DNA of 64,000 nucleotides from an uncultured Bacteroidia bacterium (lineage in GTDB: Bacteria; Bacteroidota; Bacteroidia; Bacteroidales; F082), in contig CACZZO010000009.1 in NCBI GenBank assembly GCA_902785755.1, forward strand, positions 140,654 through 204,653, written 5' to 3'. This document shows, in pieces, positions 1 through 8,136 of the stretch. Position 1 is the stretch's first letter. Every line of letters starts with the position of its first letter. Position numbers and translations under genes: made by a program. The notes beneath the pieces are model-generated. The model had not been told where the DNA came from. It saw nothing but the letters and a program-made list of their open reading frames with translations, and did not search any database.

Positions 1-323
1 AGAAAAGCCAATGCGTTTTTTGCATAATTCGACAACAGGAAGGCCGTTTCGAGGGCTCCATCGCCTTGTAGCAAATCAATGGCTCGCTTTAGGAAGTCCT
101 CGTCACGGGTCATGTCGTGAATGTCACCCAAAACGAGGCGGTATTTGTTTTCCATAGAAAGTTCTGTGAATAAAATGTGTAAAGCAGCCAAAGAAAAGAA
201 TCCAGTGACAATATCCATTTTACCAGTTCTTCCTTTATTTGGGTTTGAATAGTCGGAAATGCAATCCCAAACGGTTTTGATGGATTTGTTTGAGCCATAG
301 CTTTGTTTGTTGTCGATAAGCAT
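1..323 (-). CDS. Helicase-like protein, N-terminal part (runs off the left edge)
   Basis: An uninterrupted reading frame runs from ATG at 323 to the window edge (about 107 codons) with no stop, so the 3' part is missing. The protein begins MLIDNKQSYGSNK and continues with a segment reading GKMDIVTGFFSLAALHIL, then ELSMENKYRLVLGDIHD. This pattern (short lead, a beta strand of type 'vDIvTgFFs', then an 'rlVLGd' strand) resembles the phospholipase-D-like N-terminal domain found in front of some DEAD/DEAH helicases, including phage-defence and repair helicases. The start is supported by a good Bacteroidetes promoter (354-384) about 30 bp upstream. The helicase call is inference from the N-terminal domain only; Walker motifs would lie outside the window. 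Confidence 0.55.
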   Translation of the reverse strand, partial: MLIDNKQSYGSNKSIKTVWDCISDYSNPNKGRTGKMDIVTGFFSLAALHILFTELSMENKYRLVLGDIHDMTRDEDFLKRAIDLLQGDGALETAFLLSNYAKNALAF

Positions 324-353
324 GTTCGATATTTGTTGGAATAAAACAGGTTG

Positions 354-384
354 CAAAGATATAAGATTTGGCTAAGAATTGCAA
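354..384 (-). promoter_or_regulatory. Bacteroidetes-type promoter for the left-edge helicase-like gene
   Basis: On the minus strand TTG (382-384) is followed after 20 bp by TATCTTTG (354-361), matching the -33 TTTG / -7 TAnnTTTG consensus with the usual 19-21 bp spacer. The predicted transcription start lies about 25 nt upstream of the ATG at 323. Confidence 0.55.
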
Positions 385-420
385 GAAAAAACAAATGAGT
401 AATTCATGGCATCGCCAAGT

Positions 421-666
421 TCAGAATGCCACATACAAACTTATACCAAATGGCGCGGCGGTAATCAGCGTGAGGTAAAGGCTTTGCTTTGTCCTCGTTT
501 CGCGGCGGAAAGTCTCCAATCGGTAGGCCATCTTCCTCGATTCCTCTTCCGATAGGCTGTATTCCTTGCCTGAGTATTTTATTTCGCAAACATTGACCAC
601 ATCGTCAGCGCGGTCAATAATCAGGTCGATTTGCGCGGCGGGCGTGCTTTCCTTGCTCCGCCAACT
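421..666 (-). pseudogene. Decayed 3' fragment of an AAA-type ATPase (DUF234/PD-(D/E)XK tail)
   Basis: The minus-strand frame encodes SWRSKESTPAAQIDLIIDRA followed by DDVVNVCEIKYSGKEYSLSEE. This is the C-terminal nuclease-like tail typical of the archaeal/bacterial ATPases with Walker-type N-terminal domains and a DUF234-like PD-(D/E)XK tail: the aspartate in QIDL and the E-I-K triad are visible. Everything before the SWRSKE motif (AAA domain, winged helix) is missing, replaced by unrelated sequence up to dnaG, and the extreme C terminus ends abnormally after PFGISLYVAF, suggesting a further frame slip. I read it as the remnant of a deleted ATPase gene, not a functional protein. Confidence 0.6.
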
Positions 667-761
667 TATATGATTTTTAGCCAAAACTATGAAAATTTTG
701 GACTTTTGGCTAAAATTAAGTTTCGTGGCGACAAATGTCCACAACTTGAATTGGCAAAAAC

Positions 762-2714
762 TCACTTCGCAATCACAATCCCCAACTCCTTATTAATCTG
801 TTTGCGGATGTCGTCGAGGTCTTTCTTGCGTTTGAGCAAAATGAGTTGGTCGTCAAGGTCGGATGTGGCTTTCAGTTCCTCTTCAACGGCCTTGCGACGG
901 TCTTCGATGATGAGGTCCTTGTAGCGGTAAATCGAGGATAACACGGTGGCTCTCAGCACATTTTCCTCCTGTTTGACGAAAATGCCGTACTTTTCCCACT
1001 GGTCGAGTTTGTAAGGCGACGAAAGCAGGTCGACGGCGAGTTGAGCGATGGTTTCGTCCTCGTGAGAAACAAAAAATGAGTCGTCGGGGATGCGACCTTC
1101 ATCAATGGCACGGTCGAAAATGTCGAAGATTTTCTTGTTGACGGCGTTGGTGAAAACGAAACCGTCGTTTTTCAGGTCATCAACAATGAATTGTGCCACA
1201 GAAACTTGCTCGTAAATCCTTTGCCCTTCTTCGTCGATGCGCTCATCCGTAATCAATTTGGAGCCGTAAAGCAGCAGCAGTTTCACCAACTCGCGCTCTT
1301 GGTAATAGCCCGCAGGCAGTTGGTCCTCAAGCAGTTCTTCCTGATTTTGGGATGGTGACTTATCAGTCTCTGGTACTGTGTTGTTATCAATTCCTAAAGA
1401 TTTTTTGAATTTTGCTCGAAGAATCTTGTTTAGTTCATTGATAAGAGTCTGTTCAGGTATGTCTAATAATTGGCTACATTCTTTTACGTAGGAAACGCGA
1501 TATATGGCATCGGGAATAATAGAAATGGTTTCAATTATATCACGGATAACTTGTCCGCGCTTGATGGGATCATTTTCTGCATCCTTCAACAACAATTCCG
1601 TCTTGAAACGAAGAAAGTCTTTGGCGTTATCTTTTAAGTAATGGGTGACATATTCCACCGAAAAATCTCTGCCAAAAGTGTCGGGGTCGTGTTCGGGTGG
1701 CAATACGACAACACGTACACTCATGCCTTCGGAAAGAATCATGTCGGTGCCGCGCAAAGCCGCATGAATGCCCGCCGCGTCGCCGTCGTAGAGCATGGTG
1801 ATGTTTTTCGTGTAGCGTTTCACGAGGCGAATTTGCTCCATCGTGAGCGAAGTGCCGCTACTGGCCACCACATTCTCGATGCCGATTTGGTGCATCCGCA
1901 AAACGTCGAAATAGCCTTCCACGAGGATACACTCATCGTTTTTCGCGATGGCGTTTTTGGCGAAATAGATGCCGTAAAGCGTCTGTTTCTTGTCGTAAAT
2001 CTCCGATTCAGGCGAGTTTTGGTATTTTGGACTCTTCTTATTGTCCACCATGATGCGGCCACCAAAACCGATAATGCGCCCCGTCAAATTGTGAATGGGA
2101 AACATCACACGACCATGGTAACGGTCATAAATACCGTTGTCGTTTTTTATGGAGAGACCGATTTGCTCCAAAAGTTCTTCGGAATATCCGTGTTCTTTGG
2201 CATAGATAGTGAAGGCATCCCGTTGGATAGGATTATAACCGAGATGGAACTTTTCGATAATGGGATTCAAATAACCTCGACCATGGAAATAATTGAGTCC
2301 AATAGTTTTACCTTCCTCAGTATTCCACAAAGTATCAACGAAATACTTGTCCGCAAACTCGTTGATGTTGAACATCTTTTCACGGGTTTGCTGCTGCATT
2401 ATTTCCTCGGCAGTTAGTTCCTTTTCTTCATACTTAATATTATATTTTTTTGCCAAATAACGTAATGCTTCCCAATAAGTGAGATGCTCGTGCTCCATAA
2501 GGAACTTGGCCGAATCGCCGGCCTTGCCGCAGCCGAAGCACTTGAAGATGTTGCGCGCGGGATTGACGCTGAACGACGGTGTCTTTTCATTGTGAAACGG
2601 ACAATTGCCCCACATATTAGAACCGCGCTTCTTCAGTGTAACAAACTCTCCCACAACCTCCTCGATATGAGCGGCTTGCAGGATTTGTTCAACCGTTTCC
2701 CTTGGAATGGCCAT
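762..2714 (-). CDS. dnaG: DNA primase
   Basis: Synthesises RNA primers for the replication fork, working with the replicative helicase. The 650-residue product has the three expected parts. The N-terminal CHC2 zinc ribbon shows C38-x2-H41 and C59-x2-C62 (CPFH ... CFGC). The central RNA-polymerase/Toprim core has the glutamate in ILVEGYFD, the DGDAAG motif and the DPD motif. The C-terminal helicase-binding region holds an acidic linker and helices. Length fits bacterial DnaG (about 580-670). The ATG at 2714 is preceded by a -7 box (2731-2738). No rpoD or rpsU gene is adjacent, so this is not the classical macromolecular-synthesis operon. The downstream neighbour is the ATPase remnant, only a few bases away. 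Confidence 0.97.
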   Translation of the reverse strand: MAIPRETVEQILQAAHIEEVVGEFVTLKKRGSNMWGNCPFHNEKTPSFSVNPARNIFKCFGCGKAGDSAKFLMEHEHLTYWEALRYLAKKYNIKYEEKELTAEEIMQQQTREKMFNINEFADKYFVDTLWNTEEGKTIGLNYFHGRGYLNPIIEKFHLGYNPIQRDAFTIYAKEHGYSEELLEQIGLSIKNDNGIYDRYHGRVMFPIHNLTGRIIGFGGRIMVDNKKSPKYQNSPESEIYDKKQTLYGIYFAKNAIAKNDECILVEGYFDVLRMHQIGIENVVASSGTSLTMEQIRLVKRYTKNITMLYDGDAAGIHAALRGTDMILSEGMSVRVVVLPPEHDPDTFGRDFSVEYVTHYLKDNAKDFLRFKTELLLKDAENDPIKRGQVIRDIIETISIIPDAIYRVSYVKECSQLLDIPEQTLINELNKILRAKFKKSLGIDNNTVPETDKSPSQNQEELLEDQLPAGYYQERELVKLLLLYGSKLITDERIDEEGQRIYEQVSVAQFIVDDLKNDGFVFTNAVNKKIFDIFDRAIDEGRIPDDSFFVSHEDETIAQLAVDLLSSPYKLDQWEKYGIFVKQEENVLRATVLSSIYRYKDLIIEDRRKAVEEELKATSDLDDQLILLKRKKDLDDIRKQINKELGIVIAK

Positions 2715-2730
2715 GCTGCTAAATTTTCGG

Positions 2731-2738
2731 CAAAGTTA
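2731..2738 (-). promoter_or_regulatory. -7 promoter box of dnaG
   Basis: Minus-strand TAACTTTG matches the Bacteroidetes -7 consensus TAnnTTTG and ends 16 nt before the dnaG ATG. No convincing -33 TTTG at the expected spacing was seen; that region falls inside the first copy of the palindromic repeat. Confidence 0.4.
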
Positions 2739-2748
2739 GTGTTTTTGT

Positions 2749-2817
2749 CGGCGAATTAGTCGGATTAAACGAATTTTTTCAGCAAAATGAAATTCGCAGA
2801 ATTCGTTCAATTCGCCG
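2749..2817. repeat. Palindromic repeat, copy A
   Basis: A 69 bp imperfect inverted repeat bounded by CGGCGAATT and AATTCGCCG. Inside, further GAATT/AATTC blocks (ATTAAACGAATT on the left, AATTCGCAGAATTCG on the right) repeat. It lies between dnaG and copy B and shares ends, length and internal blocks with copies B (2828-2896) and C (3334-3404). Confidence 0.75.
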
Positions 2818-2827
2818 TTGTTTATAT

Positions 2828-2896
2828 CGGCGAATTATGCGAATTAAACGAATTATCCGTTTCAATAATAATTCGCAAAATTGGCTTAATTCGCCG
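2828..2896. repeat. Palindromic repeat, copy B
   Basis: A second 69 bp element of the same family, 10 bp after copy A, again with CGGCGAATT at the left end and AATTCGCCG at the right, and with GCGAATTAAACGAATT on the left arm. It ends 26 bp short of the stop-codon end of the GxxExxY gene. Confidence 0.75.
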
Positions 2897-2922
2897 TTGT
2901 TATAAAATCCTTTGCCGATTTG

Positions 2923-3312
2923 TTACCATTTTTGGGTGCAAGGGATTCTTTTGTGCTCCAATGACTTTTTGCCAAAGTTAATCAAGAGTCCTAAATCCAT
3001 TCCGCTGGCTTTTAGATAGTTGTAAACTTGTGCATAATGCTCATCCGTAATATCAGAAACGGCTTTCAATTCGACGATGATTTCATCGAAACAAACGAAA
3101 TCTGCACGAAAATCTCTTTCTAACAATTGACCTTTGTAATGGACATGGAATGTCTTTTCGCGTTCGTAAGGAATACCTCGCAATTGGAATTCAAGCTCCA
3201 AAGCCTCTTGATAAACTGGTTCCGTAAAGCCGCAGCCAAGCACTTTGTGTACTTCCATCGCTGCCCCGATAATTCTGTAAGATTCTTCTCTGAATAAAAT
3301 ACCTTCTTCCAT
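2923..3312 (-). CDS. GxxExxY protein (PD-(D/E)XK-like)
   Basis: A 129-residue protein of the GxxExxY family (TIGR04256). The signature appears as GFTEPVY near residue 28, preceded by AMEVHKVLG. The later DFRADFVCFDEIIVELKA segment supplies the aspartate and E-x-K of a PD-(D/E)XK nuclease-like fold. The C terminus LGLLINFGKKSLEHKRI is also typical. The family's biological function is not established. The gene sits between repeat copies B and C, and its coding frame is intact. Nothing else in the neighbourhood suggests a pathway; the context is that of a small, possibly mobile, cassette. Confidence 0.85.
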   Translation of the reverse strand: MEEGILFREESYRIIGAAMEVHKVLGCGFTEPVYQEALELEFQLRGIPYEREKTFHVHYKGQLLERDFRADFVCFDEIIVELKAVSDITDEHYAQVYNYLKASGMDLGLLINFGKKSLEHKRIPCTQKW

Positions 3313-3333
3313 TTTTCTGCTTTTTGTTTTTGT

Positions 3334-3404
3334 CGGCGAATTTTTCGAATGAAACGAATTATTCTTGTCCCAAAAGAAATTCGCACAATTTGTTTAATTC
3401 GCCG
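3334..3404. repeat. Palindromic repeat, copy C
   Basis: A 71 bp element with the same CGGCGAATT...AATTCGCCG ends and the same GAAACGAATT / AATTCGCACAATT interior as copies A and B. It lies just upstream of the GxxExxY start codon and 20 bp after the polA stop, so the GxxExxY gene is bracketed by family members. Confidence 0.75.
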
Positions 3405-3424
3405 TTTGTTTATTTTCGCGGTTG

Positions 3425-6313
3425 TTAATGCGCTTCGAGCCAGTTGTTTCCCGTGTTCATCTCCACCACCACCGGCACCGACAGCGGCAAGGCGTTCACC
3501 ATCTTATCATTGACGATGGCTTTCAGCGCGTCAAGTTCGTCCAAGTGCGCATCAAAGACCAGTTCGTCATGCACTTGCAGCATCATCTTCGACTGCATTT
3601 TCAACCGTTGCATCTCTTCGTGGATGCCGATCATCGCAATCTTGATCATGTCGGCACTGCTGCCTTGGATGGGCGCGTTGATGGCATTGCGCTCGGCGAA
3701 GCCGCGCACCACGCTGTTGGCTCCGTTGATGTCGCGCAAATAGCGGCGGCGGCCCAAAATGGTCTCAGCATAGCCGCGTTCACGCGCAAGGGCAATGCTA
3801 CGGTTCATGTATTCCTTGATGCCCGCATATTCCTCGAAATACTTCTTGATGATGTCGGCGGCTTCGCTGCGCGAGAGTTCCATCCTTTCGGCCAAGCCGA
3901 ATGCCGACATGCCATAAATGATGCCGAAATTGACCGCCTTGGCGCGGCTGCGCTGCTCCTTAGTGACCTCATTCATAGGCACATGGAACACCTTGGCAGC
4001 CGTGGCCGCATGGATATCGTGGCCGAGGTTGAAGTCAGCGACCATGGCAGGGTCTTGGCTCAAATGGGCGATGATGCGCAACTCGATTTGGCTGTAGTCG
4101 GCGGCAAGCAATGTGTATGCCTCGCTACGCGGCACGAAGGCGCGGCGAATCTCGCGGCCTTGCGCGGTGCGCACAGGTATGTTTTGCAGGTTCGGGTTGT
4201 TGGAACTCAGTCGTCCAGTGGCCGTAACTGCTTGATTATAGGAAGTATGTATCAGTCCGTCCTTCGGGTTGACCAACGCTGGAAGCGCGTCAAGGTAAGT
4301 CGATTTCAGTTTGGTGAACGAGCGGTAGTCCAAAATCTTCTGGATGATGGGATGCTTGTGCAAGAGTTTCTGCAAAACCTCCTCGCCCGTGGCATATTGT
4401 CCGGTCTTGGTTTTTTTGGCCTTCTCGTCGATTTTCAGTTTCTCGAATAGGACTTCGCCCAATTGTTTCGGCGAAGCTATATTAAAAGGTGTGCCCGCCA
4501 AAGCATAGATTTCTTCTTCGATTTTTTGGATTTCGCCACCAAAATCCTCGCTGATTTGCTGCAAGTTTTGCGTGTCGATGCGCACGCCGTTGGCCTCCAT
4601 TCGGCTCAGCACGGGCACGAGCGGCATTTCGATTTCGTAGAACAGCTTTTCCACGCCGTTTTCTTTGAGCAGCGGCAACAGTTTTTCATAGAGTTGCAAG
4701 GTAATGTCAGCGTCCTCGGCGGCGTATTCCTTGACCAAATCAATGGGGACTTCGCGCATGTTTTTTTGCAGTCGGCCCTTGCCAATCAAGTCCTCGATGG
4801 GGATGGTGATGTAGTTGAGATAGACTTCGGCCAAATAGTCCATATTGTGGCGTTGTTCGGGCTCCAAAAGGTAATGCGCTAACATCGTGTCGAACATCTT
4901 GCCTTTCACGTTGATGCCGTATTGCGCCAGCATGGAGATGTCGTATTTCAGGTTTTGCCCGATTTTCAGGATGGTTTCGTCCTCAAACAAAGGCCTTAGC
5001 AATTCCAGTTTTTTCTGGCACTCCTCGCGCTCGGCGGGCATAGGCAGATACCAAGCCTCGTGCGCCTTTATCGCAAACGAAACACCCACCAAATCAGCGG
5101 AATACACATCCACATTGGTCGTTTCCGTATCAAAAATGAATTGCTTTTGCGACTTCAATAGTTCCACTAAGACCTTGATGTCGGCTTCGGTTTCCACCAG
5201 TTTGTAGTCGTGCTGCACCGTCTTTGCGGAGTTCTTGTCGGAAAACTCCAGCAGACCGTTGTTGTCGTTTTGATGGAAGAGGTCAAACTCACCAGAGGGA
5301 GTGGAGGTGGAGAACAAATCGGGTGTTTGACTTTCCGCAGTTTCCCTGGATTGCTTCGTTCCTCGCAATGACGGTGAGGCTGATGTCCCTGAGCCTGTCG
5401 AAGGGCCGTCCAAAGTGGATTGTTTTCCTTTATAATCCTCCAAGAATCGTTTGGCGAAAGTCTTGAACTCCAATTCCTCGAACAAGGCCATCAACGCGGG
5501 CAGGTCGGGTTCTTTGGCTTTCAGTTCCTCTTCATCGAACTCGACGGGCACTTCCAAATTGATGGTAGCCAGCATTTTCGACATCATTCCTTGCTCGGCA
5601 AAGTTGATGACGTTCTCTTTTTGCTTGCCTTTTAGCTCGTCGGCGTGGGCGATGAGGTTTTCCACGCTGCCGTATTTTTGCACCAATTGCGAGGCAGTCT
5701 TTTCGCCAATGCCCGGAATGCCCGGAATATTGTCGGCGGCATCGCCCCAAAGTCCCAAAATGTCAATCAGTTGCTTAGGTTCTTGTATGCCGTAGCGTTC
5801 GCACACTTCCTTTGGTCCCCAAACCTGCGCCGGCTCGCCGAATTTGGCGGGTTTGTAGAGCAAGACTTTGTCCGTAACGAGTTGTCCAAAGTCCTTGTCT
5901 GGGGTCATCATATAAGTGATAAATCCTTGTTGTTCAGCCTTTTTCGACAGCGTCCCAATCACATCGTCGGCCTCGTAGCCTTCCACGCCATAAATCGGGA
6001 TGTTGAAGGCCTCGATAAGCCTTATTATATAAGGTATGGACTCGCGAAGGTCGTCGGGCATCTTCTCGCGGTTGGCCTTGTATTCGCTGTATTCGGCCTG
6101 CCGTTGCGCGGTGCCGGCCACGTCGAAGGCCACGCCGATGTGGGTGGGTTTCTCGTTCTTCAGGATTTCATAAAGCGAGTTCAAAAAGCCCATCACCGCC
6201 GAGGTGTTGAGGCCTTTCGAGGTCATCCGAGGGTTCTTGTTCATGGCGAAGAAAGCCCTGTAAATCAGTGCGTATGCATCCAAAAGGAAGAGTTTTTTTT
6301 CTGTGGTTTCCAT
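3425..6313 (-). CDS. polA: DNA polymerase I
   Basis: Fills gaps and removes primers during replication and repair. The 962-residue product has a complete three-domain layout. Residues 1-295 are the 5'-3' nuclease (YRAFFAMNKNPRMTSKG, EADDVIG, TPDKDFGQL, GDAADNIPGIPGIGEKTA). Residues about 375-560 are a 3'-5' exonuclease with FDTETTNVD, so the proofreading acidic residues seem present. The C-terminal polymerase has DYSQIELRIIAHLS, the O-helix KAVNFGIIYG and HDELVFD. Between the first two domains (about residues 303-324) lies an in-frame insertion made of two dispersed repeats (5348-5407). The promoter region carries a tandem palindrome array (6353-6400). Confidence 0.97.
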   Translation of the reverse strand: METTEKKLFLLDAYALIYRAFFAMNKNPRMTSKGLNTSAVMGFLNSLYEILKNEKPTHIGVAFDVAGTAQRQAEYSEYKANREKMPDDLRESIPYIIRLIEAFNIPIYGVEGYEADDVIGTLSKKAEQQGFITYMMTPDKDFGQLVTDKVLLYKPAKFGEPAQVWGPKEVCERYGIQEPKQLIDILGLWGDAADNIPGIPGIGEKTASQLVQKYGSVENLIAHADELKGKQKENVINFAEQGMMSKMLATINLEVPVEFDEEELKAKEPDLPALMALFEELEFKTFAKRFLEDYKGKQSTLDGPSTGSGTSASPSLRGTKQSRETAESQTPDLFSTSTPSGEFDLFHQNDNNGLLEFSDKNSAKTVQHDYKLVETEADIKVLVELLKSQKQFIFDTETTNVDVYSADLVGVSFAIKAHEAWYLPMPAEREECQKKLELLRPLFEDETILKIGQNLKYDISMLAQYGINVKGKMFDTMLAHYLLEPEQRHNMDYLAEVYLNYITIPIEDLIGKGRLQKNMREVPIDLVKEYAAEDADITLQLYEKLLPLLKENGVEKLFYEIEMPLVPVLSRMEANGVRIDTQNLQQISEDFGGEIQKIEEEIYALAGTPFNIASPKQLGEVLFEKLKIDEKAKKTKTGQYATGEEVLQKLLHKHPIIQKILDYRSFTKLKSTYLDALPALVNPKDGLIHTSYNQAVTATGRLSSNNPNLQNIPVRTAQGREIRRAFVPRSEAYTLLAADYSQIELRIIAHLSQDPAMVADFNLGHDIHAATAAKVFHVPMNEVTKEQRSRAKAVNFGIIYGMSAFGLAERMELSRSEAADIIKKYFEEYAGIKEYMNRSIALARERGYAETILGRRRYLRDINGANSVVRGFAERNAINAPIQGSSADMIKIAMIGIHEEMQRLKMQSKMMLQVHDELVFDAHLDELDALKAIVNDKMVNALPLSVPVVVEMNTGNNWLEAH
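5348..5407. repeat. Two dispersed repeats inserted in frame in the polA linker
   Basis: Two short sequences sit back to back. The first is GATTGCTTCGTTCCTCGCAA (part of 5348-5373), also seen at 26028-26054. The second is CCCTGAGCCTGTCGAAGGG (5385-5407), also seen at 22151-22171, 39990-40013 and, diverged, at 40301-40324. In polA they encode GPSTGSGTSASPSLRGTKQS between the nuclease and exonuclease domains and keep the frame open. Confidence 0.8.
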
Positions 6314-6352
6314 CTCTGTTGAATTATGGTGTAAAAATACACATTTTTCAAA

Positions 6353-6400
6353 TTACACAAACTTGTGTAACACAAACTTGTGTAACACAAACTTGTATTA
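6353..6400. repeat. Three 15-bp-spaced palindromes upstream of polA
   Basis: The palindrome TTACACAAACTTGTGTAA and its repeats give three copies of ACAAACTTGT with centres near 6361.5, 6376.5 and 6391.5, a strict 15 bp period. The array lies 40-90 bp upstream of the polA ATG. The first copy overlaps a possible -33 TTG (6358-6360 on the minus strand) that precedes a weak -7 box at 6332-6339. It could be an operator; no regulator is identified. Confidence 0.6.
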
Positions 6401-6552
6401 ATCGTAAAACATTGATAATTATTCATATACATAACGGTTTTGTGGAAAAATAAAGCTGATTTTTGCCATTTCGGGAGAACTCCAAATCCGATGGGCTTCT
6501 GCCCGTGACCAACCAAAAAAACGAAAAAATATGCCGTTACAAAAAAAAGTCG

Positions 6553-6560
6553 TACATTTG
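6553..6560 (+). promoter_or_regulatory. -7 promoter box of acpP
   Basis: TACATTTG matches TAnnTTTG and lies 43 bp before the acpP ATG. The -33 element is not clear. The box probably drives acpP-fabF-rnc as one transcript. Confidence 0.45.
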
Positions 6561-6603
6561 CCGCCGAAAACGAGTATTATTTATTCACTTAAAATTGAAA
6601 ACT

Positions 6604-6849
6604 ATGCAAGAAATTTTGAATGAAATCGTTCCGATTATCGCCGAAAAACTTGGCGTTGACCCTTCGGAAGTGACTATGGAAGCCAGTTTCACCAATGACC
6701 TCGGTGCCGATTCATTGGACACCGTCGAACTGATGATGGAATTTGAAAAGAATTTCAACCTCTCCATCCCGGACGACCAACAAGAAAGCATCGTCACCGT
6801 GGGCGATGTCGTCAAACTCATCGAAAAGATGCGTGCTGAAAACAACTGA
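6604..6849 (+). CDS. acpP: Acyl carrier protein
   Basis: Carries growing acyl chains on a phosphopantetheine arm during fatty-acid synthesis. The 81-residue acidic protein shows the modification motif [11 protein letters not shown] with Ser37 as the attachment site. The ATG at 6604 gives the canonical length and N terminus ([12 protein letters not shown]); an upstream in-frame ATG at 6463 would add an unrelated 47-residue tail across the promoter box and is rejected. fabF follows after 32 bp, the usual acpP-fabF pairing. Confidence 0.97.
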   Translation: MQEILNEIVPIIAEKLGVDPSEVTMEASFTNDLGADSLDTVELMMEFEKNFNLSIPDDQQESIVTVGDVVKLIEKMRAENN

Positions 6850-6881
6850 TTTTCAGTTGATTAAAAATCAATAAAATTTAA

Positions 6882-8135
6882 ATGGAATCGAAACGAGTAG
6901 TGGTCACTGGCCTCGGTGCCATCACACCCATCGGAAACACCGTCAAGGATTTCTGGGAAGGTTTGGTGAAGGGCAAAAACGGTGCAGGTGAGATTACCCG
7001 TTTCGATTCTACTTTATACAAGACGCATTTCGCCTGCGAGGTGAAGGGCTACAACCCCGACGACTTCTTCGACAAAAAAACCGCAAGGAAATACGACTTG
7101 TTCGCCCAGTTCGACATCGTGACCGCTGACGAGGCCATCGCCGACTCGGGCATCTCTCCCGAAAACACTGACTTCGACAATGTGGGCGTGCTGCTGACTT
7201 CGGGTATAGGAGGCATCAACCATTTCTTCAACGAATTGAAGGAATTTTTCCAAGGTGATTGCACTCCGCGTTTTAGCCCCTTTCTCATCACGAAAATGAT
7301 TGCCAACATGCCAGGCGGCGTGATTTCAATCAAATACGGCTTCTGCGGCCCCAATTTCGCTACCGTTTCGGCCTGCGCCTCGTCGGCACACGCCATCACG
7401 GAAGCGTTCAACTACATCCGCTACGGCAAATGCGATGTCGTCATTGCGGGCGGTGCAGGAGCGGCCATCGGCGAGTGCGGCATTGGCGGCTTCAATTCCA
7501 TGAAAGCCCTCTCGACGCGCAACGATGACTACATGACCGCCTCGCGCCCCTTCGACCTCAACCGCGACGGCTTTGTCATGGGCGAAGGTGCCGGTTGCCT
7601 CGTGCTTGAAGAATACGGACACGCCAAGGCGCGTGGAGCCAAGATTTACGCTGAATTGGTGGGCTGTGGCGCTTCAGCCGATGCCTACCACATCACCGCT
7701 CCGCATCCCGAAGGCAAAGGTGCCATCCTCAGTATGCAACGCGCTTTGAAGGATGCCGAAATCGCACCCGAGGCCATCGACCACATTAATACGCATGGCA
7801 CTTCGACACCAGCGGGCGACTTGGCCGAACCAATCGCCATCAAGGATGTGTTTGGCGAACATGCCTACAACATCAGCATTAATTCCACGAAGTCGATGAC
7901 AGGCCATCTTTTGGGCGGCGCGGGCGCCATCGAAGCCATTGCTTGTGTGCTGGCCTTGAAACATGGCATCATACCGCCCACCATCAACCATTTCTCCGAC
8001 GACCCTCAAATCGACAACCGCCTCGATTTCACCTTCAACCAAGCCCGAAAGCGCGACATCCACTACGCACTTTCCAATTCATTTGGCTTCGGCGGACAAA
8101 ACGCCACCTTGATTTTCAAAAAGTTTGAATCCTAA
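6882..8135 (+). CDS. fabF: 3-oxoacyl-[acyl-carrier-protein] synthase II
   Basis: Condenses malonyl-ACP with acyl-ACP to lengthen fatty acids. At 417 residues it matches the FabF norm. The catalytic triad is visible: the active cysteine in VSACASSAHAI, the first histidine in NTHGTSTPAGD and the second in STKSMTGHLLGGAG. The C-terminal SNSFGFGGQNATLIF is the standard FabF ending. It forms an operon with acpP upstream and rnc one base downstream, an arrangement common in Bacteroidetes. Confidence 0.97.
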   Translation: MESKRVVVTGLGAITPIGNTVKDFWEGLVKGKNGAGEITRFDSTLYKTHFACEVKGYNPDDFFDKKTARKYDLFAQFDIVTADEAIADSGISPENTDFDNVGVLLTSGIGGINHFFNELKEFFQGDCTPRFSPFLITKMIANMPGGVISIKYGFCGPNFATVSACASSAHAITEAFNYIRYGKCDVVIAGGAGAAIGECGIGGFNSMKALSTRNDDYMTASRPFDLNRDGFVMGEGAGCLVLEEYGHAKARGAKIYAELVGCGASADAYHITAPHPEGKGAILSMQRALKDAEIAPEAIDHINTHGTSTPAGDLAEPIAIKDVFGEHAYNISINSTKSMTGHLLGGAGAIEAIACVLALKHGIIPPTINHFSDDPQIDNRLDFTFNQARKRDIHYALSNSFGFGGQNATLIFKKFES

Positions 8136-8136
8136 G

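Noticed and set aside
1641..2417. Long open frames on the strand opposite dnaG, polA, mvaA, leuS and the giant surface gene
   Set aside because: They mirror strong, motif-bearing genes on the other strand, have unlikely composition (histidine- or valine/alanine-rich) and no domain motifs.
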